Source: Rubrivivax sp. SCN 71-131 (GTDB lineage: Bacteria > Pseudomonadota > Gammaproteobacteria > Burkholderiales > Burkholderiaceae_C). Taken from it: DNA of 64,000 bases. The notes under the pieces were generated by a model, which was not told the origin of the DNA, did no database searches, and saw only the letters and a list, made by a program, of their open reading frames with translations. The stretch is taken from contig MEFD01000021.1 of assembly GCA_001724995.1 (NCBI GenBank), positions 49,363 through 113,362 of the forward strand, read 5' to 3'. The translations under genes and the position numbers were made by a program. Position 1 is the stretch's first letter. The number at the start of each line of letters is the position of its first letter. Below are positions 39,811 through 51,129 of the stretch, in pieces.

Positions 39811-40563
39811 ATGAAGGCGGCACGATTGCACTTTCGGTGCGCGAACGCGCGGGGTCCGCGAGGCCTCGGCGTAACGCTGCTCCTGGCGTGTGTGCTCCTG
39901 GGCGTGGACGGCTGCGTCACGGTCGAGTTGCCGAGCATCGCGCACGTGCATGTCGGCCATGCGATCACCGCCTGGCCGGATACGCCGCAGCAGCAGGGCC
40001 TGCTCGAAGTGGCGCTGGCCGACGCGGCCGTTGCCGCTGAACACGCGGCCTACGCGACCGATGGGGCCGGGGATCTTGCCGCCGTGCGACTGCACCTGGG
40101 CCATGTGCTGCACACGGTCGATCCGGTGCTCGAGCCCACCGGCCCGGGCAGCGGCTACGGGCTGATGCGCGCGCTGCAGGGCAGCGCCGAACACCTGGAG
40201 TACGCCGCCGAGGTGCCGGACGCCAGTGCCAACCTGCGCAGCGGCGCGCGCGGCATGGCCGCAGCCCTGCGGTCGCTGCAGGGTGAGGCCAGAGCCATCG
40301 CCACGCTGGCCGAGGACGCGCGCGGCAGCACAGACGCCGGGCATGCCCTGGCCTTTGCCCACGAGGTGCGCGAGCGCGCCGAGCGCCTGGCCGGGCAGCT
40401 GCTGCAACTGCGCCAACGCCTGACGACGGTGCTGCAGGCCGAGGATCCGCCCTACCGCACGCTGCCGCGGCGCTACCTCTTCGGCATCATCCGCCTGCCC
40501 TCCGGGCAATGGGTCTTCGAGAGCATGCCCGGCGTGACCCGCAACGTCTCGTCCTATGACTGA
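39811..40563 (+). CDS. Putative lipoprotein paired with the caspase-like protein
   Basis: 250 residues. A hydrophobic signal segment (GVTLLLACVLLGVDGC) puts a candidate lipidation cysteine at C35; the D at -2 makes it an imperfect lipobox. The mature part is helical and Ala-rich, with repeated His/Asp patterns (VHVGHAITAWPD, LHLGHVLHTVDPV) and a late helix (AHEVRERAERLAGQLLQLRQRL). It resembles no family I recognise. It overlaps the caspase-like gene by eight bases, so the two are almost certainly translated together and probably act together in the cell envelope. The ATG at 39811 is chosen because it precedes the signal segment directly. Confidence 0.7.
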   Translation: MKAARLHFRCANARGPRGLGVTLLLACVLLGVDGCVTVELPSIAHVHVGHAITAWPDTPQQQGLLEVALADAAVAAEHAAYATDGAGDLAAVRLHLGHVLHTVDPVLEPTGPGSGYGLMRALQGSAEHLEYAAEVPDASANLRSGARGMAAALRSLQGEARAIATLAEDARGSTDAGHALAFAHEVRERAERLAGQLLQLRQRLTTVLQAEDPPYRTLPRRYLFGIIRLPSGQWVFESMPGVTRNVSSYD

Positions 40564-41953
40564 GCCTGCCGTCCATCGCCCGTGGCGTCGGATCGCGGCG
40601 ACGGCGCTTGCCCCGCTGGCACTCATGATGGCCGCCAGCGCGTGGGCCGACGAAGTGCTGCAGAACGCCTGCGCCGGCGAGGGCGAGCAGCCCGCTGCGG
40701 TCTGCCTGGCCGCGCTGCGCGCCCGGCCGGCGGGCGAGGCCCTGGCGTTCGTCGAGCGCTGGGTGGCGGCCAGGCGCTTCGCGTCGGCACTCGCTGCGCT
40801 CGAGCACCTGCAGCAGTCGGCGCCGCTGGACACGCGCATCGGCCAGCGCCTGCACGAGGTGCGCAGCATGGCCGACGAGGCGCAGTGGCTGGCGCGTCGA
40901 CGCGCCGAGGCGGGCGGTGCGAACACCGGGGCCGAGCTGACGCTGGCCGAGACGCGCTGCACCCGCCTGTCCGGCGCCGTGGCGCTGGCCGGCTGCGAGC
41001 AGGTGCTGCGCGTGCGGCCGGGTGACGCACGCATCCTCGCCGCGCATGGCGACGCGCTCTGGGGTCTGGGTCGTGCGGCGCAGGCGCTTGCCTCCTACCG
41101 GCGTGCGGCCGAGCGCGATTCGAGCCCGGCCCTGGCGCAGAAGATCGCGCTGGCCGAGGCCGCGCTGTCGCCGCCGGCAGCGGTAGCCGCAAACCCTGCC
41201 GCTGAGCCGCAGGCGGACGCGGTGGCGATCGATCCGGCGCAGCTCGGCCGCTATCACGCGCTGGTGATCGGCATCAATGCCTACCGTCACCTCGACCGCC
41301 TGGATTCCGCGGTGAAGGATGCGCGCGCGATCGCCGAGCTGCTGCGCAGCGACTACCGCATGAAGGTGCAGTTGCTCACCGACAGCACGCGTGCGGACAT
41401 CGTCGAGGTGCTGGACGACTACCGCGGCCGCCTGGGCGCCGAGGACAACCTGCTCATCTACTACGCCGGCCATGGCTGGCTGGACAACGAGGCTGACAAG
41501 GGCTTCTGGCTGCCGATCGACGCGCATCCCGACAAGCGCACGAACTGGGTCTCCAACGACACCGTGCGGGACGCGCTGCGTGCGCTCAAGGCCAAGCACG
41601 TGCTGGTGGTGGCCGACAGCTGCTTCTCGGGCACGCTCACGCGCAGCGGCAACGGCGCGCGTGCCGGGCGCGGGCGCGACTACGTGCAGCGCATGGCGCG
41701 GCTCAAGGCGCGCCAGGTGCTGACCTCGGGCAGCCTGGAGCCGGTGGCCGATTCGGGCCGTTCCGGGCATTCGCCCTTTGCCGCGGCGCTGATCGACTCG
41801 CTGCGCGGCAACACCGGCATCCTGGATGCGACCTCGCTGTTTGCCGAGCTGCGCCGGCCGGTGGCCCTCAATTCCGAGCAGGTGCCGCAGTTCGCCGACA
41901 TCCGCCTGGCCGGGCACGAGGGCGGGGACTTCCTCTTCGTGCGTCGACGCTGA
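40556..41953 (+). CDS. Exported caspase-fold (peptidase C14) protein with TPR-like repeats
   Basis: 465 residues. A signal peptide ([18 protein letters not shown]) is at the N-terminus. The middle (about 120-205) contains TPR-like helical pairs such as [27 protein letters not shown]. The C-terminal caspase domain (about 230-462) begins [15 protein letters not shown]. The catalytic dyad is complete: H306 in YYAGHGW and C356 in VADSCFSGT. Bacterial members of this class are arginine- or lysine-specific or regulatory proteases. Export and its overlapping lipoprotein partner point to a periplasmic role. The substrate is unknown. Confidence 0.9.
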   Translation: MTEPAVHRPWRRIAATALAPLALMMAASAWADEVLQNACAGEGEQPAAVCLAALRARPAGEALAFVERWVAARRFASALAALEHLQQSAPLDTRIGQRLHEVRSMADEAQWLARRRAEAGGANTGAELTLAETRCTRLSGAVALAGCEQVLRVRPGDARILAAHGDALWGLGRAAQALASYRRAAERDSSPALAQKIALAEAALSPPAAVAANPAAEPQADAVAIDPAQLGRYHALVIGINAYRHLDRLDSAVKDARAIAELLRSDYRMKVQLLTDSTRADIVEVLDDYRGRLGAEDNLLIYYAGHGWLDNEADKGFWLPIDAHPDKRTNWVSNDTVRDALRALKAKHVLVVADSCFSGTLTRSGNGARAGRGRDYVQRMARLKARQVLTSGSLEPVADSGRSGHSPFAAALIDSLRGNTGILDATSLFAELRRPVALNSEQVPQFADIRLAGHEGGDFLFVRRR

Positions 41954-42039
41954 GCGCGGCCGCAGCCCCGAGCCTTCGCGCGACGCGAAAGCTTGCTTGA
42001 CAATCGACGCAAGGCGCTCATCGCCGTGCTGGCTACGCT

Positions 42040-42936
42040 ATGCGTTTCGACCTGACGACCCTGAACCTCGTGCTGGCGATCGCCGACACCCGCAGCATCA
42101 CCCGTGGCGCCGCTCGCGAGAACCTGGCGCTGGCGGCGGCGAGCAAGCGCCTCTCGGACCTGGAGTCGCGGCTGGGCGTGGTGCTGTTCGAGCGCCACGC
42201 GCGCGGCGTGCGCCCGACCGCCGCCGGCCGCGCGCTGTTGCGCCACATCCGCGGGCTCAATGCCTCGCTGCACGCGTTGCAGAGCGAAGTCGCCGACTTC
42301 GCGCGCGGCATCCAGGGCCATTTGCGCGTGGTCGCCAACGCCAGCGCGATCGCCGAGCACCTGCCGGCGGACCTGGCCGCCTTCGCCAAGAAGCACCCGG
42401 GCATCCGCGTCAGCCTCGAGGAGCTCACGAGCAGCGAGGTGCAGGCAGCCGTGGCCGAAGGGCGCGCCGACGCCGGCATCTTCATCGGCCCGGCCCTCGA
42501 GCCGGGACTGCTCGCCCGCCCCTATCGCGAAGGGTGGCTTTCCATCCTCGTGCCGCGTGGCCACGTGCTGGCGCAGAAGGCGCAGCAGCCCTTCGACGCC
42601 CTGCTGGACTTCGACATCGTCGGCCTGCACGCCGGTGCTGCCGCGCACGAGCAGATGCTGCAGCGTGCGCAGGCGCTGGGCCGGCCGCTGAATGCGCGCA
42701 TGCAGGTGCACGGCTTCGACGCCATCGCCCAGCTCGTCGAGGCAGGCCTGGGCGTGGCGGTGCTGCCGCGCACGGTGGCCGAGCGCTTCGCGCAGCTCTT
42801 CGCCGTGCAGCCGGTCGCGCTGCGCGAGGACTGGGCGCGCCGCCAGTACCTGGTGGCCGTGCAGGCGCAGCCCGTGCTGCCGCCGCCGCTGCGCCATTTC
42901 ATCGACCTCTTGAGCCCGAACCGGGAGAACGCATGA
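42040..42936 (+). CDS. LysR-family regulator upstream of leuC
   Basis: 298 residues. The N-terminal helix-turn-helix (about 1-65) is [19 protein letters not shown]...[18 protein letters not shown] with the wing [15 protein letters not shown]. The effector domain holds [14 protein letters not shown] and [14 protein letters not shown]. LysR regulators sense a small effector and activate or repress neighbours. It is directly upstream of leuC and its TGA overlaps the leuC ATG, so it is co-transcribed with leuCDB and may regulate that or another gene set. No obvious LysR box was identified. Confidence 0.92.
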   Translation: MRFDLTTLNLVLAIADTRSITRGAARENLALAAASKRLSDLESRLGVVLFERHARGVRPTAAGRALLRHIRGLNASLHALQSEVADFARGIQGHLRVVANASAIAEHLPADLAAFAKKHPGIRVSLEELTSSEVQAAVAEGRADAGIFIGPALEPGLLARPYREGWLSILVPRGHVLAQKAQQPFDALLDFDIVGLHAGAAAHEQMLQRAQALGRPLNARMQVHGFDAIAQLVEAGLGVAVLPRTVAERFAQLFAVQPVALREDWARRQYLVAVQAQPVLPPPLRHFIDLLSPNRENA

Positions 42937-44360
42937 CGACCGCCCGCACCCTCTACGACAAGCTCTGGGACGAGCACGTCGTGCACACCGAGGAGGACGG
43001 CACCGCCATCCTCTACATCGACCGCCACCTCGTGCACGAGGTGACCAGCCCGCAGGCCTTCGAAGGCCTGCGCCTGGCCGGGCGCAGGCTCTGGCGGCCG
43101 TCCTCGGTCGTCGCCACCGCCGACCACAACACGCCCACCACCGGCTGGGAGCGCGGCTACGACGGCATCACCGACCCCATCAGCAAGCAGCAGGTGCAGA
43201 CGCTGGACGCCAACATCGCCGACTTCGGCGCCGCGGCCTACTTCCCCTTCCTCGACAAGCGGCAAGGCATCGTGCACGTGATCGGCCCCGAGCAGGGCGC
43301 CACCCTGCCGGGCATGACGGTCGTCTGCGGCGACAGCCACACGAGCACGCACGGTGCCTTCGGGGCACTGGCGCACGGCATCGGCACGAGCGAGGTCGAG
43401 CATGTGATGGCCACGCAGACGCTGCAGGCCAAGAAGGCGAAGAACATGCTGGTGAAGGTCGAGGGGCGGCTGAGCCCCGGCCTCACCGCCAAGGACATCG
43501 TGCTGGCGATCATCGGCCGCATCGGCACCGCCGGCGGCACCGGCTACACGATCGAGTTCGGCGGCTCGGCGATGCGCGCGCTCAGCATGGAGGGGCGCAT
43601 GACGGTGTGCAACATGGCGATCGAGGCCGGCGCGCGCGCGGGCCTGGTGGCCGTCGACGAGAAGACGATCGAGTACCTGCGCGGCCGCCCCTTCGCGCCG
43701 CAGGGCGAGGCCTTCGAGCAGGCCGCGGCCTACTGGCGCACGCTCACGAGCGACGCGGACGCGCACTTCGACGCCGTCGTCGAGCTCCAGGCCGAGCGCA
43801 TCGCGCCGCAGGTGAGCTGGGGCACGAGCCCTGAGATGGTGCTCTCGATCGAGGACCGCGTGCCCGATCCCGACAAGATCAAGGACGCGAGCCAGCGCGC
43901 CGCGACCGAGCGCGCGCTCACCTACATGGGCCTGAAGCCCGAGCAGGCGATGACCGACATCTGGGTCGACAAGGTGTTCATCGGCAGCTGCACCAACAGC
44001 CGCATCGAGGACCTGCGCGACGCCGCGCTCGTCGTGCAGCGCCTGGGGCGCAAGGTGGCGTCCAGCGTGAAGCTGGCGATGGTCGTCCCGGGTTCGGGCC
44101 TGGTGAAGAAGCAGGCCGAGCAGGAAGGCCTGCACGAGGTCTTCAAGGCCGCGGGCTTCGAGTGGCGCGAGCCCGGCTGCAGCATGTGCCTGGCGATGAA
44201 CGCCGACCGCCTCGAGCCCGGCGAGCGCTGCGCGAGCACGAGCAACCGCAACTTCGAGGGCCGGCAGGGCAACGGCGGGCGCACGCACCTCGTGAGCCCG
44301 GCGATGGCCGCGGCCGCCGCCATCGTCGGCCGCTTCGTCGACGTCCGCCGCATCGCCTGA
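42933..44360 (+). CDS. leuC: 3-isopropylmalate dehydratase large subunit
   Basis: 475 residues. The [4Fe-4S] cysteines lie in [14 protein letters not shown] and [10 protein letters not shown], and the substrate-site patches are TADHNTPTT and [12 protein letters not shown]. It isomerises 2- and 3-isopropylmalate with LeuD in leucine biosynthesis. Its ATG overlaps the LysR stop. leuD begins 17 bp later; the small entericidin gene that some relatives carry between them is absent here. Confidence 0.97.
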   Translation: MTTARTLYDKLWDEHVVHTEEDGTAILYIDRHLVHEVTSPQAFEGLRLAGRRLWRPSSVVATADHNTPTTGWERGYDGITDPISKQQVQTLDANIADFGAAAYFPFLDKRQGIVHVIGPEQGATLPGMTVVCGDSHTSTHGAFGALAHGIGTSEVEHVMATQTLQAKKAKNMLVKVEGRLSPGLTAKDIVLAIIGRIGTAGGTGYTIEFGGSAMRALSMEGRMTVCNMAIEAGARAGLVAVDEKTIEYLRGRPFAPQGEAFEQAAAYWRTLTSDADAHFDAVVELQAERIAPQVSWGTSPEMVLSIEDRVPDPDKIKDASQRAATERALTYMGLKPEQAMTDIWVDKVFIGSCTNSRIEDLRDAALVVQRLGRKVASSVKLAMVVPGSGLVKKQAEQEGLHEVFKAAGFEWREPGCSMCLAMNADRLEPGERCASTSNRNFEGRQGNGGRTHLVSPAMAAAAAIVGRFVDVRRIA

Positions 44361-44377
44361 AATCCGAGGAGCATCCG

Positions 44378-45028
44378 ATGCAAGCCTTCACCGTGCACCA
44401 GGGCCTCGTGGCCCCGATGGACCGCGAGAACGTCGACACCGACGCCATCATCCCCAAGCAGTTCCTGAAGTCCATCCTGCGCAGCGGCTTCGGCCCCAAT
44501 CTCTTCGACGAATGGCGCTACCTGGACCATGGCGAGCCGGGGCAGGACCTCGCCACGCGCCGGCCCAACCCCGACTTCGTGCTCAACCAGCCGCGCTACC
44601 GCGGCGCCTCGATCCTGCTCGTGCGCAGGAACTTCGGCTGCGGCTCGAGCCGCGAGCACGCGCCCTGGGCGCTGCAGCAGTACGGCTTTCGCGCGCTGAT
44701 CGGCCCGAGCTATGCCGACATCTTCTTCAACAACTGCTTCAAGAACGGGCTGCTGCCGGTCCAACTGCCCGAGTCGCAGGTGGCGCGGCTGTTCGACGAG
44801 GTCGCCGCCTTCCCCGGCTACGCCCTCACCATCGACCTGCCGCGGCAGGTGGTCGTGCTGCCCGGTGGCGAGGAGCTGCCCTTCGACGTGCAACCCTGGC
44901 GCAAGCACTGCCTGATCGGCGGCCTGGACGACATCGGCCTCACCCTGCGCCACGCCGACAAGATCCGCGCCTTCGAGGAGAAGCGCCTTGCGGCCAAGCC
45001 CTGGCTCGTTGGCGCCAAGGCCGGCTGA
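44378..45028 (+). CDS. leuD: 3-isopropylmalate dehydratase small subunit
   Basis: 216 residues, typical. It provides the swivelling half of the active site, with [15 protein letters not shown] near the start, [16 protein letters not shown] in the middle and [13 protein letters not shown] later. It works as a heterodimer with LeuC. GAGGAGC precedes the ATG at 44378. leuB follows 29 bp downstream. Confidence 0.97.
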   Translation: MQAFTVHQGLVAPMDRENVDTDAIIPKQFLKSILRSGFGPNLFDEWRYLDHGEPGQDLATRRPNPDFVLNQPRYRGASILLVRRNFGCGSSREHAPWALQQYGFRALIGPSYADIFFNNCFKNGLLPVQLPESQVARLFDEVAAFPGYALTIDLPRQVVVLPGGEELPFDVQPWRKHCLIGGLDDIGLTLRHADKIRAFEEKRLAAKPWLVGAKAG

Positions 45029-45057
45029 AGATCCCCGTTGCGAGAAGAGAAGTCGAC

Positions 45058-46164
<1,107 letters not shown>

Positions 46165-46197
46165 CGTCTCGGATCGTCTCGCCTCCACCCTCTGTAC

Positions 46198-46235
46198 GGA
46201 CCCCGGCGAACGAGCCGGGGACGACGAAGGGGTCC
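46198..46235 (+). promoter_or_regulatory. Mutually exclusive hairpins between leuB and asd
   Basis: CCCCGGC (46201-46207) can pair with GCCGGGG (46214-46220), while GGACCCC (46198-46204) can instead pair with GGGGTCC (46229-46235). Only one can form at a time, which is how an attenuator or translational switch would look. No T-run or leader peptide is seen, so regulation is conjectural. Confidence 0.35.
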
Positions 46236-46265
46236 GGAAGTCTCGATCGGAAAGGCAAGACTGAA

Positions 46266-47420
46266 ATGGCACTCGTAGGATTGGTCGGCTGGCGCGGCAT
46301 GGTCGGCTCCGTGTTGATGGAGCGCATGCAGGCCGAGGGCGATTTCGCGCTTATCGAGCCGCTCTTCTTCACCACGAGCAACGTCGGCGGCGACGCCCCG
46401 GCGATGGCCAGGAACGAGAAGAAGCTGCTGGACGCCTTCGACGTCGCCGCGCTCGCGCGCTGCGACATCGTCATCACCTGCCAGGGCGGCGACTACACGA
46501 ACGAAGTCCATCCCAAGCTGCGCGCCGCGGGCTGGAAGGGGCACTGGATCGACGCCGCCAGCGCCCTGCGCATGCGCGACGACGCGGTCATCGTGCTCGA
46601 CCCGGTGAACCTGCCGGTGATCAAGAACGCGCTGGCCAGGGGCGGGCGCGAATGGATCGGCGGCAACTGCACCGTGAGCTGCATGCTGATGGGCGTGGGC
46701 GCGCTCTTCAAGGCCGGGCTCGTCGAGTGGATGAGCACGCAGACCTACCAGGCCGCCAGCGGCGGCGGCGCGCAGCACATGCGCGAGCTGTTGACGCAGT
46801 TCGGCACGCTCAACGCCGAGGTCAAGGCGCTGCTCGCCGATCCGAAGAGCGCGATCCTCGAGATCGACCGCCGGATCATCGCGAAGCAGCGTTCGCTTGT
46901 CGCCGAAGAGACCGCCAACTTCGGCGTGCCGCTGGGCGGCTCGCTGATCCCCTGGATCGACAAGGACCTGGGCGCCGGCAAGGGGCGTGACGACGAGGGC
47001 TTCGGCGTCAGCCGCGAGGAATGGAAGGGCATGGCCGAGACCAACAAGATCCTCGGCCAGGGTGCGGGCTTCGGCAGCGCGGCGGTGCCGGTGGACGGCT
47101 TCTGCGTGCGCATCGGCGCCATGCGCTGCCATAGCCAGGCGTTGATGTTCAAGCTGAGGAAGAACGTGCCGCTGGCAGACGTCGAGGCCATGATCGCCGC
47201 CGACAACACCTGGGTGAAGGTCGTGCCCAACACGCGCGAGGCGACGATCAGGGAACTGACGCCGGTGGCCGTCACCGGGACGCTGGGCATCCCGGTGGGG
47301 CGCATCCGCAAGCTGGCGATGGGGCCGGAGTACCTCGGCGCCTTCACCGTCGGCGACCAGCTGCTGTGGGGCGCGGCCGAGCCGCTGCGGCGCATGCTGC
47401 GCCTGCTGTTGGAGGCCTGA
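46266..47420 (+). CDS. asd: Aspartate-semialdehyde dehydrogenase
   Basis: 384 residues. The NADP-binding start is [14 protein letters not shown]; the catalytic Cys is in [15 protein letters not shown] and the catalytic His in [12 protein letters not shown]. It reduces aspartyl phosphate to the semialdehyde used for lysine, diaminopimelate, threonine and methionine. GAAAGGCAAG precedes the ATG. It lies 101 bp after leuB and 234 bp before fimV. Confidence 0.96.
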   Translation: MALVGLVGWRGMVGSVLMERMQAEGDFALIEPLFFTTSNVGGDAPAMARNEKKLLDAFDVAALARCDIVITCQGGDYTNEVHPKLRAAGWKGHWIDAASALRMRDDAVIVLDPVNLPVIKNALARGGREWIGGNCTVSCMLMGVGALFKAGLVEWMSTQTYQAASGGGAQHMRELLTQFGTLNAEVKALLADPKSAILEIDRRIIAKQRSLVAEETANFGVPLGGSLIPWIDKDLGAGKGRDDEGFGVSREEWKGMAETNKILGQGAGFGSAAVPVDGFCVRIGAMRCHSQALMFKLRKNVPLADVEAMIAADNTWVKVVPNTREATIRELTPVAVTGTLGIPVGRIRKLAMGPEYLGAFTVGDQLLWGAAEPLRRMLRLLLEA

Positions 47421-47469
47421 AGCCCTGCAGCGCCTGCGAGCGTTGCCCATTGGCAACAACGACGCCGAA

Positions 47470-47495
47470 CCGGGGGAAACAAAGCATTTCCCCGG
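47470..47495 (+). terminator. Hairpin after asd
   Basis: CCGGGGGAAA and TTTCCCCGG pair with one bulged G around a 7-nt loop, about 50 bp after the asd stop. TGAACATCAGTCTTT follows, a weak U-tract. It is a candidate terminator of the leu-asd transcript. Confidence 0.45.
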
Positions 47496-47518
47496 TGAAC
47501 ATCAGTCTTTAGGTGAGC

Positions 47519-47547
47519 TTGTCAGCCTATATGCTTGATGCTATTGT
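47519..47547 (+). promoter_or_regulatory. Sigma-70-like promoter of fimV
   Basis: TTGTCA at 47519-47524 and TATTGT at 47542-47547 are separated by exactly 17 bp in an AT-rich patch. It would transcribe fimV and, by read-through, the truA-trp-accD set. Confidence 0.6.
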
Positions 47548-47654
47548 GATTTCCACCGTGCTTGTGTGGTCGGCGTGCCACCCGGTGGAGGGTCGCTGGA
47601 GGTCGTGGCAGCGGGTCTCGTGACGAGCGCCCGCTGGTCGCTTTGGGGGACGCC

Positions 47655-50291
47655 TTGGAAAAACGCTCGTTGAACGCAGCGCGCTTTGCGCGCCATGCGG
47701 TGGCGCTGGCCGCAGCCTGCCTGCTGGGATCCTCGGCCTGGGCCCTCGGCCTCGGGCGCTTGACGGTGCAGTCTTCGCTGGGCGAGCCGCTGCGCGCCGC
47801 CATCGAAGTCACCAACCTGAGCGAAGAGGAGGCGGGCACGCTGCAGCTTCGCCTGGCTTCCCCCGACGCCTACCGCGCGGCCGGCATCGAGTTCAATCCG
47901 GCGCTCAGCGGTGCCCGCGTGACGCTGCAGCGCGGTACCGACGGGCGCGCGACGCTTCGCGTAGCCAGCGAGCGGCCCCTGGTCGAACCCTTCGTCGACG
48001 TCATCGTCGAAGCCACCTGGGCCACAGGGCGGTTGGTGCGCGAGTACACGCTGCTGCTGGATCCGCCGGCGCGCCTTGCTGCAGCGCCCGCACCGGCCAG
48101 CCCGGCGCTTGCCTCGGGAACGCCGTCGCCCGCACTCGCACCCGCGAGTCCACCGCCGCCCTCGGCGTCGCCAGGCGCGCCGCCCGCGACGGCCGCACCC
48201 GCAGCGGTGCGTGCGTCGCAGGCGCCGGTCCGCGCAGCGCCCGCGACCGAGGGCGGGGATTACCGCGTGCGCCGAGGGGACACGCTGTCGGCCATCGCGG
48301 CGCGCCATGCGCCGGCGGGGGTCTCGCTCGACCAGATGCTGGTCTCGCTCTTCCGCGGCAACCCCAAGGCCTTCAGCGGCGAGAACATGAACCGGCTGCG
48401 CGCCGGGGCGGTGCTCACGATGCCCTCGGCCGAAGTCGCAGGCGGGGTCGCCCATGCCGAAGCGCGCGAGCTGATCCGCACGCAGAGCCTCGACTTCGCG
48501 GCCTACCGCCAGCGCCTGGCCGTCGGCGTGAGCACACAGGCAGAGGGCGGGCCGGCACGGCAGGCCAAGGGCACGGTGCAGGCGCGCGTCGAGGATCGCA
48601 AGCAGGCGGCCGCCACGAGCCCCGACAAGCTGACGCTGTCCCAGGGTGCCGTGAAGCCGGGTGCGCCCGAGGCGGCGATCTCACGCGAGGCCGAGCGCAA
48701 GGACAGCGCGACGCGCGTGGCGGAACTCTCGCGCAACGTCGAGGAACTGACGCGGTTGCAGAAGGGCGCGGCGGCGCCGTCGGCCGCCTCTGCGGCCGCC
48801 GCGACGGCGGCGCCCGCGACGACCGCGGCGACTTCGCCCCCACCCGCGGTCGCGCCCGTGAGCGCATCGGCGCCGGCCTTGGCCACGGCGCCGATTGCCG
48901 CGCCACCGGCCCCGGCTGCAGCACCGGCTGACCCGGCCGCGGCGGCCTCGCAGCCGACACAGGCCGCGGCGACCCCGGCGGCCCCGCCACCTGCGGCGGC
49001 CTCGGCGCCCGCGGTCGTACGCGCGCCCGTGCCGACCGCGGCCGACGAGCCCGGATTCCTTGACGACCTGCTCGAGCAACCCTGGCTGCTGCCGGCAGCC
49101 GGCGCGCTGCTTGCACTGCTGGGGGGCCTGGCGCTGTATCGCCGACAGGCGAAGAAGAAGGCGGTGGGCGACTCCTCCTACCTCGAGAGCCGGCTGCAGC
49201 CCGACTCCTTCTTCGGCGCCAGCGGCGGCCAGCGCATCGACACGCGCGAGGGAGCTGCAACGTCGTCGTCCTCGACCTCGTCGTCGATGAGCTATTCGCT
49301 CAGCCAGCTCGACGCGATCGGCGATGTCGACCCGGTCGCCGAGGCCGACGTCTACCTGGCCTACGGCCGTGATCTGCAGGCCGAGGAGATCCTCAAGGAG
49401 GCGATGCGGGCCAACCCGCAGCGCATGGCGATCCGCACCAAACTGCTCGAGGTCTACGCCAAGCGGCGCGACGCCAAGGGCTTCGAACTGCTGGCGACGC
49501 AGGTCCACTCGCTGACCCATGGCGAAGGCGAGGACTGGGCACGGGCGCAGGAGCTCGGGCATCAGGTGGACCCGGAGAACGCGCTCTACCAGCCCGGTGG
49601 ACAGCCCGAGCCGGTGGCCGGTGCCGGAGGCGTGCCGGTGATCGAGCCGCTGGGAGCGACCACGCAGCCCTTCGCGGCGACGCCGGCGCCGACGTTCACG
49701 CCGGACGAGGGGCCCGAGTCGACGCCCGGTGCCCTCGACCTCGACCTCGATCTGGCCGGCGCACTGGGTGCGAGCCCGGTGGAGTCGACGCGACCGCTGC
49801 CGTCCATGGCCAACATCCCGATCGAGCCGACGCTGGCGTTCGAGCCCGCATCGACGCCGGACGACTTGACGACGCAGCCCGCGGCGATGATGGCGACTGC
49901 GCCGATGGCCGGCGAGAGCGACATCGACTTCGATCTCGACCAGCTCTCGCTGGACGCGCCGGCGGCGCCGGCGCCGGCGACGATGCCGCTGCCTCGCGCG
50001 GATGTCGGCGACCAGGGCCTGGATTTCTCGAGCTTCTCGATCGCGACGCCGCAACCGACGACGATGGCGATGGCGCGCGCCGAGACGGCGCTCGAGGCCG
50101 TCGACGACCCGGAGCTCGAGTTGCCGATCGACGAGAACGGCGACCCGCTGGCGCGCAAGCTCGAACTGGCCGAGGAGTTCCGACAGATCGGCGACGTCGA
50201 AGGCGCGCGTGACCTGCTCGAGGAAGTCATCGCCAAGGCGGACGGCGTGACCCGATCCAAGGCGCAGGCGATGCTCGAGGGCCTTGCCTGA
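47655..50291 (+). CDS. fimV: FimV-type peptidoglycan-binding protein
   Basis: 878 residues. A signal peptide (FARHAVALAAACLLGSSAWAL) opens a FimV N-terminal domain (GLGRLTVQSSLGEPLRA...). A LysM domain lies at about 200-260 (YRVRRGDTLSAIAARHAPAG). It is followed by a very long Ala/Pro-rich linker, a transmembrane segment (LLPAAGALLALLGGLALY), an acidic Thr/Pro cytoplasmic region, and a C-terminal TPR-like segment (LAEEFRQIGDVEGARDLLEEV). FimV organises type IV pili, twitching and polar signalling. I chose the TTG at 47655, preceded by GGGGGA, because it begins the signal peptide; earlier in-frame starts exist. Confidence 0.88.
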   Translation: MEKRSLNAARFARHAVALAAACLLGSSAWALGLGRLTVQSSLGEPLRAAIEVTNLSEEEAGTLQLRLASPDAYRAAGIEFNPALSGARVTLQRGTDGRATLRVASERPLVEPFVDVIVEATWATGRLVREYTLLLDPPARLAAAPAPASPALASGTPSPALAPASPPPPSASPGAPPATAAPAAVRASQAPVRAAPATEGGDYRVRRGDTLSAIAARHAPAGVSLDQMLVSLFRGNPKAFSGENMNRLRAGAVLTMPSAEVAGGVAHAEARELIRTQSLDFAAYRQRLAVGVSTQAEGGPARQAKGTVQARVEDRKQAAATSPDKLTLSQGAVKPGAPEAAISREAERKDSATRVAELSRNVEELTRLQKGAAAPSAASAAAATAAPATTAATSPPPAVAPVSASAPALATAPIAAPPAPAAAPADPAAAASQPTQAAATPAAPPPAAASAPAVVRAPVPTAADEPGFLDDLLEQPWLLPAAGALLALLGGLALYRRQAKKKAVGDSSYLESRLQPDSFFGASGGQRIDTREGAATSSSSTSSSMSYSLSQLDAIGDVDPVAEADVYLAYGRDLQAEEILKEAMRANPQRMAIRTKLLEVYAKRRDAKGFELLATQVHSLTHGEGEDWARAQELGHQVDPENALYQPGGQPEPVAGAGGVPVIEPLGATTQPFAATPAPTFTPDEGPESTPGALDLDLDLAGALGASPVESTRPLPSMANIPIEPTLAFEPASTPDDLTTQPAAMMATAPMAGESDIDFDLDQLSLDAPAAPAPATMPLPRADVGDQGLDFSSFSIATPQPTTMAMARAETALEAVDDPELELPIDENGDPLARKLELAEEFRQIGDVEGARDLLEEVIAKADGVTRSKAQAMLEGLA

Positions 50292-51108
50292 AGACGGTGC
50301 GACGCCGGGCTCTGCCGTGGCCCAAGCCCGTCTGGCGCTGGGCCTGAGCTACCGCGGGACGGCCTACCAGGGCTGGCAGTCGCAACCCGGCGGTCGGACC
50401 GTGCAGGACCGGCTGGAGGCGGCGCTCTCCACCTTCGCGGCGCAGCCCGTGAGCACGCTGTGCGCCGGACGCACCGACGCCGGCGTGCACGGCGTGAACC
50501 AGGTCGTGCACATCGATGCGCCGGTGCAGCGCGATCCGTTCGCCTGGGTGCGCGGCGGCAACCGCTACCTGCCGGGCGACATCGCGCTGCAGTGGTGCCG
50601 GCCGGTGCCGGCGGGCTTTCACGCGCGCAACAGCGCGCGCGGACGGCGCTATCGCTTCGTCGTGCTCGAGTCGCCGGTGCGGCCTTCCCTCGAGCGGGGG
50701 CTCGTGGGCTGGGTGTTCCGGCCGCTGCACGCCGATGCGATGCGCGAGGCGGCCGCGCACCTGCTCGGCGAGCATGACTTCAGTTCCTTTCGCGCCGCCG
50801 AATGTCAGGCGGCCTCGCCGGTGAAGACGCTCAGGCGCCTCGAGATCGCGCGCCGCGGCGCGTACTGGCACTTCGACTTCGACGGCAACGCCTTCCTGCA
50901 CCACATGGTGCGCAACGTTCTCGGCTGCCTGGTCGCGGTGGGCAGCGGGCGCCGCCCGCCGGGTTGGATGGCCGAGGTGCTGGCCGCGCGCTCGCGCGCC
51001 GCCGCGGCGCCGACCTTCCCGAGTGCGGGCCTGTACTTCCTCGGTCCGTACTACGATGCCGCGCTCGGCCTGCCCGAAGACGCGCCCGCGCGCCACTGGC
51101 TGGCCTGA
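50284..51108 (+). CDS. truA: tRNA pseudouridine synthase A
   Basis: 274 residues. The catalytic Asp is in AGRTDAGVHG; other TruA signatures are GLSYRGTAYQGWQSQP, YRFVVLES and FLHHMVRNVLGCLVAVG. It makes pseudouridine at positions 38-40 of tRNA anticodon arms. A TTG at 50284 overlaps the fimV stop; a GTG at 50317 is an equally plausible start and would remove 11 residues. It stands in the conserved fimV-truA-trpF order. Confidence 0.93.
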   Translation: MPEDGATPGSAVAQARLALGLSYRGTAYQGWQSQPGGRTVQDRLEAALSTFAAQPVSTLCAGRTDAGVHGVNQVVHIDAPVQRDPFAWVRGGNRYLPGDIALQWCRPVPAGFHARNSARGRRYRFVVLESPVRPSLERGLVGWVFRPLHADAMREAAAHLLGEHDFSSFRAAECQAASPVKTLRRLEIARRGAYWHFDFDGNAFLHHMVRNVLGCLVAVGSGRRPPGWMAEVLAARSRAAAAPTFPSAGLYFLGPYYDAALGLPEDAPARHWLA

Positions 51109-51129
51109 ATCCCCCGTTTCGAGCCGGAC

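Noticed and set aside
41975..41989. TTCGCG-CGA-CGCGAA inverted repeat before the LysR gene as a LysR box
   Set aside because: It does not fit the T-N11-A pattern and could equally be the end of the upstream transcript; evidence is insufficient.
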